64,000 bases of DNA from JACVCJ01 sp052437175 (GTDB lineage: Bacteria > Bacteroidota > Bacteroidia > CAIKAF01). A program made the translations under genes and the position numbers. Location: NCBI GenBank assembly GCA_052437175.1, contig JBQVOK010000001.1, positions 620,001 to 684,000 of the forward strand, in the 5' to 3' direction. A model generated the notes under the pieces. It saw only the letters and a list, made by a program, of their open reading frames with translations, did not search any database and was not told the DNA's origin. Of the stretch, positions 59,999 to 64,000 are shown piece by piece. Within the stretch, counting starts at the first letter, position 1; each line of letters begins with the position of its first letter.

Positions 59999-61741
59999 AT
60001 GGAAGAAGTAAAAAGTAAAGGACACCCCAAAGGACTCTGGTTTCTGTTCGGGACCGAGATGTGGGAACGTTTCGGATACTACCTTATGCTGGGTATCTTT
60101 TCTCTTTATATGCTCGACGGCTGGAACAACGGCGGTATGGGCTTCGACGCTACGAAAAAATCGGATATTTACGGTACATACCTCGGGCTGGTATACCTTA
60201 CGCCGTTCATCGGCGGACTGCTGGCCGACCGCGTACTGGGCTACCGCCGCTCCATTGTCATTGGCGGACTTATGATGTCGGCCGGGTATTTCCTGCTATC
60301 CATACACAGCACCACTACCTTTTACCTGGCCCTGCTGTTCATTATCCTGGGGAACGGTTTCTTTAAACCGAATATCTCTACCCTGGTAGGTAACCTGTAC
60401 AGCAACGATGAGCTGAAAGACAAGAAAGACGCCGGTTACAACATCTTTTACATGGGTATCAATATCGGTGCCTTCATCTGTAACTTTGTGGCCGCCTACA
60501 TGCGCATCAACTACGGCTGGGGCTATGCGTTTGCCGCTGCCGGTGTGGGTATGCTCATCGGTGTGGTGATCTTCCTGGTGGGTACCAAACACATTAAACA
60601 CGTAGACCAGATCAAGCCCCTGCAGCCGGGCGATATGTCCACCGTGAAAATTCTCGGTTTCACCGTTTTCCCCATGCTTATTTTCGGTACCATCGGGTAC
60701 TTCATCAACGGTATCACCAGCGAAACCAACCCGCACGGGAATATCCTGGGTACCGATACCAATGATGCCTTTATCTTCGGCTGTCTGCCCGTTGCCGGTT
60801 TCTTTGTATACCTGTGGCTGAAATCGAAAGACCTGGAAAAAAGATCGATCGGGGCCCTGCTGGCCGTATTTACCTGTGTGATCCTGTTCTTTGCCATCTT
60901 CCACCAGAACGGCGATGCTCTTACCGTATGGGCCGAAGATTATACCGACCGCGAAATGCCGGCAGCGGTAGATAAAGCATTCTCGGCCGTAGACATGGTG
61001 CAGATCGTGGAAAACAACCCGATCGTACAACAGAACGACGAGGAATTTGCCAAGACCATCGGTGCCCTGCGTGCCGAAGAAGAGGCCATCGTGGCGGATA
61101 CGCCCGAACACATCGAAGCTAAAAAAGCACTGTCGAAGAAAATAGCCCTGCTTACTTCTTCCCGCAAATATTTCAGCAACCTGGACAAATCGAAGATCCC
61201 TGCCGAAGGGGAGAACCTGAAGCTGTTCTCCACAGAGCTGTACCAGTCCATCAATCCCTTCTGGGTGGTGTTCCTGACGCCGGTACTGGTTGGTGTATGG
61301 GGCTTTTTCAGAAGAAGAAAAATGGAACCGAGTACACCTACGAAAATTGCCCTGGGTCTGCTCATAACGGCTCTTTCGGCCCTGGTGATGGTAGGCGCGG
61401 TGTATGCAACCAATGACCTCAGCAACAAAGCCGGCAGCTGGTGGCTGATCGCTTCCTACGGGGTAATTACCCTGGGTGAGCTCTGCCTGTCGCCGATGGG
61501 TCTGTCGCTGGTTTCCAAGCTGAGTCCGCCGCGCATCACGGCCCTGCTCATGGGTGGTTTCTTCCTGGCCATTTCCGTAGGTAATAAACTGGCCGGTATG
61601 CTGGGCGGTCTCTGGGAAGACATCGAGCAGAAACAGAACTATTTCTACCTGAACTTCGGTCTGGTACTGGCTGCGGCCATCATGCTGTTTATCATGCTGC
61701 CATGGCTCAACCGTGTAATGAAAGAGAAAAACGTACGTTAA
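59999..61741 (+). CDS. Peptide MFS transporter (POT/PTR family), copy 1
   Basis: This 580-residue membrane protein belongs to the proton-dependent di/tripeptide transporters. The diagnostic motif EMWERFGYYLML is on helix 1, followed by GGLLADRVLGYRRSI and FFKPNISTLVGNLY. About 12-14 helices are visible; residues 300-400 form an unusually long charged loop. ATG 59999 begins MEEVKSKGHPKGLWFLFGTE; an earlier start at 59987 adds 4 residues. The second transporter gene starts 12 bp later, so both are likely on one transcript. Confidence 0.93.
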   Translation: MEEVKSKGHPKGLWFLFGTEMWERFGYYLMLGIFSLYMLDGWNNGGMGFDATKKSDIYGTYLGLVYLTPFIGGLLADRVLGYRRSIVIGGLMMSAGYFLLSIHSTTTFYLALLFIILGNGFFKPNISTLVGNLYSNDELKDKKDAGYNIFYMGINIGAFICNFVAAYMRINYGWGYAFAAAGVGMLIGVVIFLVGTKHIKHVDQIKPLQPGDMSTVKILGFTVFPMLIFGTIGYFINGITSETNPHGNILGTDTNDAFIFGCLPVAGFFVYLWLKSKDLEKRSIGALLAVFTCVILFFAIFHQNGDALTVWAEDYTDREMPAAVDKAFSAVDMVQIVENNPIVQQNDEEFAKTIGALRAEEEAIVADTPEHIEAKKALSKKIALLTSSRKYFSNLDKSKIPAEGENLKLFSTELYQSINPFWVVFLTPVLVGVWGFFRRRKMEPSTPTKIALGLLITALSALVMVGAVYATNDLSNKAGSWWLIASYGVITLGELCLSPMGLSLVSKLSPPRITALLMGGFFLAISVGNKLAGMLGGLWEDIEQKQNYFYLNFGLVLAAAIMLFIMLPWLNRVMKEKNVR

Positions 61742-61753
61742 CACCGATTACGG

Positions 61754-63454
61754 ATGCAGAACGAGATCACCTTAGAACAGATACAGGACTTTAAGGGAAA
61801 ATACCCCAAACAGCTGTGGTACCTTTTCCTGGTAGAAATGTGGGAGCGTTTTACCTTTTATGGTATGCGCGCCCTGCTGGCCCTGTATATTTCGCACCTT
61901 ATAATCACCGCAGATTACAAGCCGGTGGCTTCTGCCGAACTGGAAAAAGTAAAGACAGAGTTCCTGAAGAAACAGAAAGAGGAGCTGACCGAAGATCACC
62001 CGCTGTATTATATTGAAACGTCCGAAATAAAAGCTAAAAGTGCTGCGGAAGGCACATCGAATAAGCAATATGGTCTTATTCAAGCCTTTATATACGCTAT
62101 GGCTTTTGTAGGCGGTATGTTCGCCGACCGTATCTTCGGTTTCCGCCGTTCGGTATTCTGGGGCGGTGTGCTCATGGCTATCGGTACCTTTATCATGGCC
62201 GTGCCGGGCGCATTTTCCTTTTACCTGGGCGTGAGTATACTCATTGTCGGGAACGGTTTCTTTAAGCCGAATATCTCTACCATGGTGGGCGGACTGTATA
62301 AAAAGGACGATCCGCGGCGCAATGCAGGCTTTTCGCTGTTCTATTCCGGTATCAATATCGGGGCAGTACTCAGCGGACTTACCATTGCCTATATTGGTAC
62401 ATCGGTAAGCTGGTCGCTGGGCTTTGCCCTTTCCGGGGTGTGTATGCTCTTTGGACTGGGACTCTTTATCTTTACCCAGAAAAAACTGGGGCCCATCGGT
62501 CTGCCGCCGCTTAAACTGCAGCGTGACGGAAGCATGAGACCGAGTAAGCGCCAGTGGCTGGTATACCTGGTGTCCATGCTGCTGATCCCTTTCTTTTTCG
62601 TAATGGTGTATTTCCCGTTCGATATCGATTTTACTTCGGTTTTCGGACCTGTTCTTAAGGACGACGGCTCACAGGCGCCTTACCTGGTCCAGTTCAGCGA
62701 TGTATTTATGCTTACGATCGCCGCACTGATCCTGGTGTACCTGGTAGTGACGCTTTTCTCCGTAACGAAGGAAGAATTCGGTAAAATGGCTGTAGCCATT
62801 ATCCTGATCCTGTTTTCCGTGCTGTTCTGGTCATTTTTTGAGCAGGGCGGAGGTTCCCTGAACTATTTTGCACTGGGTAACGTAAACAGTCACGGGCTCA
62901 ATATGACACAGGTGAACAACTCCATCAACGGCCTGTGGGTGGTACTGCTGGCACCTTTCATCGGTATGCTCTGGATAGCGCTCAACAAACGGAAATCAGA
63001 ACCCAATACCGTGGTTAAGTTCGGCTTTGGTTTTGTATTCCTGGGCCTGGGCTTCCTGGTATTTTACCTGAGCCGCTTCCTGGCAACGGACAGCGGGCTT
63101 ACCCCGCTGTGGACCTTCCTGGGTGCCTACCTGGTGATCACCATCGGGGAACTGTGTCTTTCGCCCATCGGGCTTTCGATGGTCACCACGCTTACGCCTT
63201 CGCGCCTGCACGGGGTAATGATGGGTACCTGGTTCCTGGCCAGCGCCTACGGACAATACGGTGCCGGACTTATCGGCTCGGCCCTGTCTAAGGTAGATGA
63301 ATCCATTAAGGACCCCACCAATATGGATAAACTGATGCAGTACACCGACGGTTACCGCAGCATTGCCTATATTTCTGTGGCGGCGGGTATCCTGCTGGTG
63401 ATCATTTCGCCGCTGCTGATGCGCCTGATGCGCGATGTGAAAAACAAAATTTAA
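61754..63454 (+). CDS. Peptide MFS transporter (POT/PTR family), copy 2
   Basis: This 566-residue protein is a second di/tripeptide transporter of the POT family, with EMWERFTFYGMRALLALYI at the start, FADRIFGFRRSVFWGG and GNGFFKPNISTMVGGLY. The helices and motifs match copy 1, but the long central loop is shorter and a Lys/Glu-rich segment lies after helix 1 (KTEFLKKQKEELTED). The two are a tandem diverged pair 12 bp apart. A terminator follows at 63474. Confidence 0.93.
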   Translation: MQNEITLEQIQDFKGKYPKQLWYLFLVEMWERFTFYGMRALLALYISHLIITADYKPVASAELEKVKTEFLKKQKEELTEDHPLYYIETSEIKAKSAAEGTSNKQYGLIQAFIYAMAFVGGMFADRIFGFRRSVFWGGVLMAIGTFIMAVPGAFSFYLGVSILIVGNGFFKPNISTMVGGLYKKDDPRRNAGFSLFYSGINIGAVLSGLTIAYIGTSVSWSLGFALSGVCMLFGLGLFIFTQKKLGPIGLPPLKLQRDGSMRPSKRQWLVYLVSMLLIPFFFVMVYFPFDIDFTSVFGPVLKDDGSQAPYLVQFSDVFMLTIAALILVYLVVTLFSVTKEEFGKMAVAIILILFSVLFWSFFEQGGGSLNYFALGNVNSHGLNMTQVNNSINGLWVVLLAPFIGMLWIALNKRKSEPNTVVKFGFGFVFLGLGFLVFYLSRFLATDSGLTPLWTFLGAYLVITIGELCLSPIGLSMVTTLTPSRLHGVMMGTWFLASAYGQYGAGLIGSALSKVDESIKDPTNMDKLMQYTDGYRSIAYISVAAGILLVIISPLLMRLMRDVKNKI

Positions 63455-63473
63455 GATCATTTCAGCATAAAAG

Positions 63474-63502
63474 GCCGTCTCGCTTACCGCGGGGCGGCTT
63501 TT
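63474..63502 (+). terminator. Terminator after the peptide transporter genes
   Basis: Arms GCCGTCTCGC and GCGGGGCGGC (10 bp, two G-U pairs) enclose TTACC and are followed by TTTT. Confidence 0.8.
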
Positions 63503-63535
63503 CTTTTTATCGGCATTTACCGCTATTTTCGCACT

Positions 63536-64000
63536 ATGTTTTCGTACTGGCAAAAGAATTATTTCGCTTCTCCCTTTGATGTTGCTGTGATCGGCGCCGG
63601 GATCAACGGACTGCTGGCCGCTTCGTTCCTCAAAAAGAACCATCCTGCATTGCGTGTGGCCGTTTTCGAAAAGGGCATACTGCCCGATGGCGCTACACTG
63701 CGTAATGCCGGTTTTGCCTGTTTCGGCTCCATGACCGAACTGATGGAAGATGCCGAACTGAACGGCCGGGAACCGGTGCTGAAACTGCTGAAAAGTCGTT
63801 ACGACGGCCTGCGTATACTGCGCGACTGGTGCGGGGATACAGCCATCGGTTATGAAGCCTGCGGCGGCTTCGAATTCTTTGCACAGGACGAAAAAGAGAC
63901 CCTCGAAAAGGTAAAAGAGGCACTGCCCGCCTGGAACCGCGATATCGAAGACTTCTGCGGGTTAAAAGATACGTTTGCCGACAGCAGCGCCCTGGCCGCT
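63536..64000 (+). CDS. FAD-dependent oxidoreductase, DAO family (N-terminal part, cut by window edge)
   Basis: The visible 155 residues begin MFSYWQKNYFASPFDVAVIG and contain the Rossmann dinucleotide motif VIGAGINGLLAASFL, then VFEKGILPDGATLRNAGF, typical of D-amino-acid oxidase/glycine oxidase-like flavoproteins. The rest lies outside the window, so substrate and length are unknown. A TATTTTCG box at 63524 is close to the promoter consensus, 4 bp before the start, and could also mark a leaderless start. ATG 63536 fits the family N-terminus. Confidence 0.8.
   Translation, partial: MFSYWQKNYFASPFDVAVIGAGINGLLAASFLKKNHPALRVAVFEKGILPDGATLRNAGFACFGSMTELMEDAELNGREPVLKLLKSRYDGLRILRDWCGDTAIGYEACGGFEFFAQDEKETLEKVKEALPAWNRDIEDFCGLKDTFADSSALAA

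Noticed and set aside
1..64000. CRISPR array, rRNA, IS element or replication origin
   Set aside because: No regularly spaced direct repeats of CRISPR size, no rRNA-like sequence, no transposase with inverted ends and no DnaA-box cluster were seen by eye.

Overview
The window is a gene-dense piece of chromosome from a member of the phylum Bacteroidota, most likely of the Chitinophagales/Sphingobacteriales kind. Signs seen directly are type IX secretion (T9SS) sorting domains of type A and type B, a PorV/PorU-type pair, fused 2-oxoacid dehydrogenase E1 genes, LytS/LytTR signalling with a beta-propeller sensor, DUF349 and GlmU-like proteins, and many promoters with the Bacteroidota -7 box TAnnTTTG. 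GC content looks near 50%, with AT-rich dips at the mobile mystery A/B control region (about 17,400-17,500) and at an esterase-like gene beside a tRNA (57,352-58,509).

Layout. 1-8,230: the end of one T9SS cargo gene, a sensor kinase/response regulator pair, a second T9SS cargo gene, a 380-bp non-coding stretch of short degenerate repeats, and two small overlapping outer-membrane-type genes. 8,228-16,320: cell envelope genes (murB, a glycosyltransferase, a GlmU-like acyl/nucleotidyltransferase, two thioredoxin-fold proteins, an EnvC-like murein hydrolase activator, a DUF349 protein). 16,324-17,540: a Fic/HTH pair (mobile mystery proteins B and A) with a repeat-rich operator. 17,537-24,117: a very large PorU-type sortase, its PorV-type partner and a DoxX-like protein. 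24,204-34,260: a glycosyltransferase, an FtsE-like ATPase, a TPR protein with an outer-membrane barrel partner, guaA and a LysM/periplasmic-binding fusion. 34,429-43,706: a PKD/type B T9SS cargo gene, a fused E1 gene, then bioB-bioF-bioD-bioA and an HPP membrane protein. 43,757-48,460: small secreted proteins of unknown function, catalase and an ORF6N protein. 48,540-52,010: a second E1 fusion and a secreted unknown. 52,156-55,342: an arsenic-type operon (ArsR, DUF6428, methyltransferase, LMW-phosphatase-like reductase, Acr3). 55,339-64,000: a membrane protein divergent from a MarR regulator, a VOC protein, the AT-rich hydrolase, tRNA-Leu(GAG), adk, hpt, two tandem peptide (POT) transporters, and the start of an FAD oxidoreductase.

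How the parts fit. Several loci serve cell-surface building and export: the two T9SS genes could process the cargo proteins seen at 2, 4,715 and 34,429, although those cargoes may also use sortase genes elsewhere. murB, the GlmU-like protein and the EnvC-like protein concern peptidoglycan. The biotin genes form a compact set. The arsenic operon carries two nearly identical operator-like palindromes, one before arsR and one between arsR and the DUF6428 gene, and includes a methyltransferase and a DUF6428 protein whose roles are not clear; I regard it, the Fic/HTH pair with its operator cluster, the heptamer repeats and the TPR/barrel pair as the best places to look for new biology. I found no CRISPR array, rRNA, insertion sequence or replication origin.
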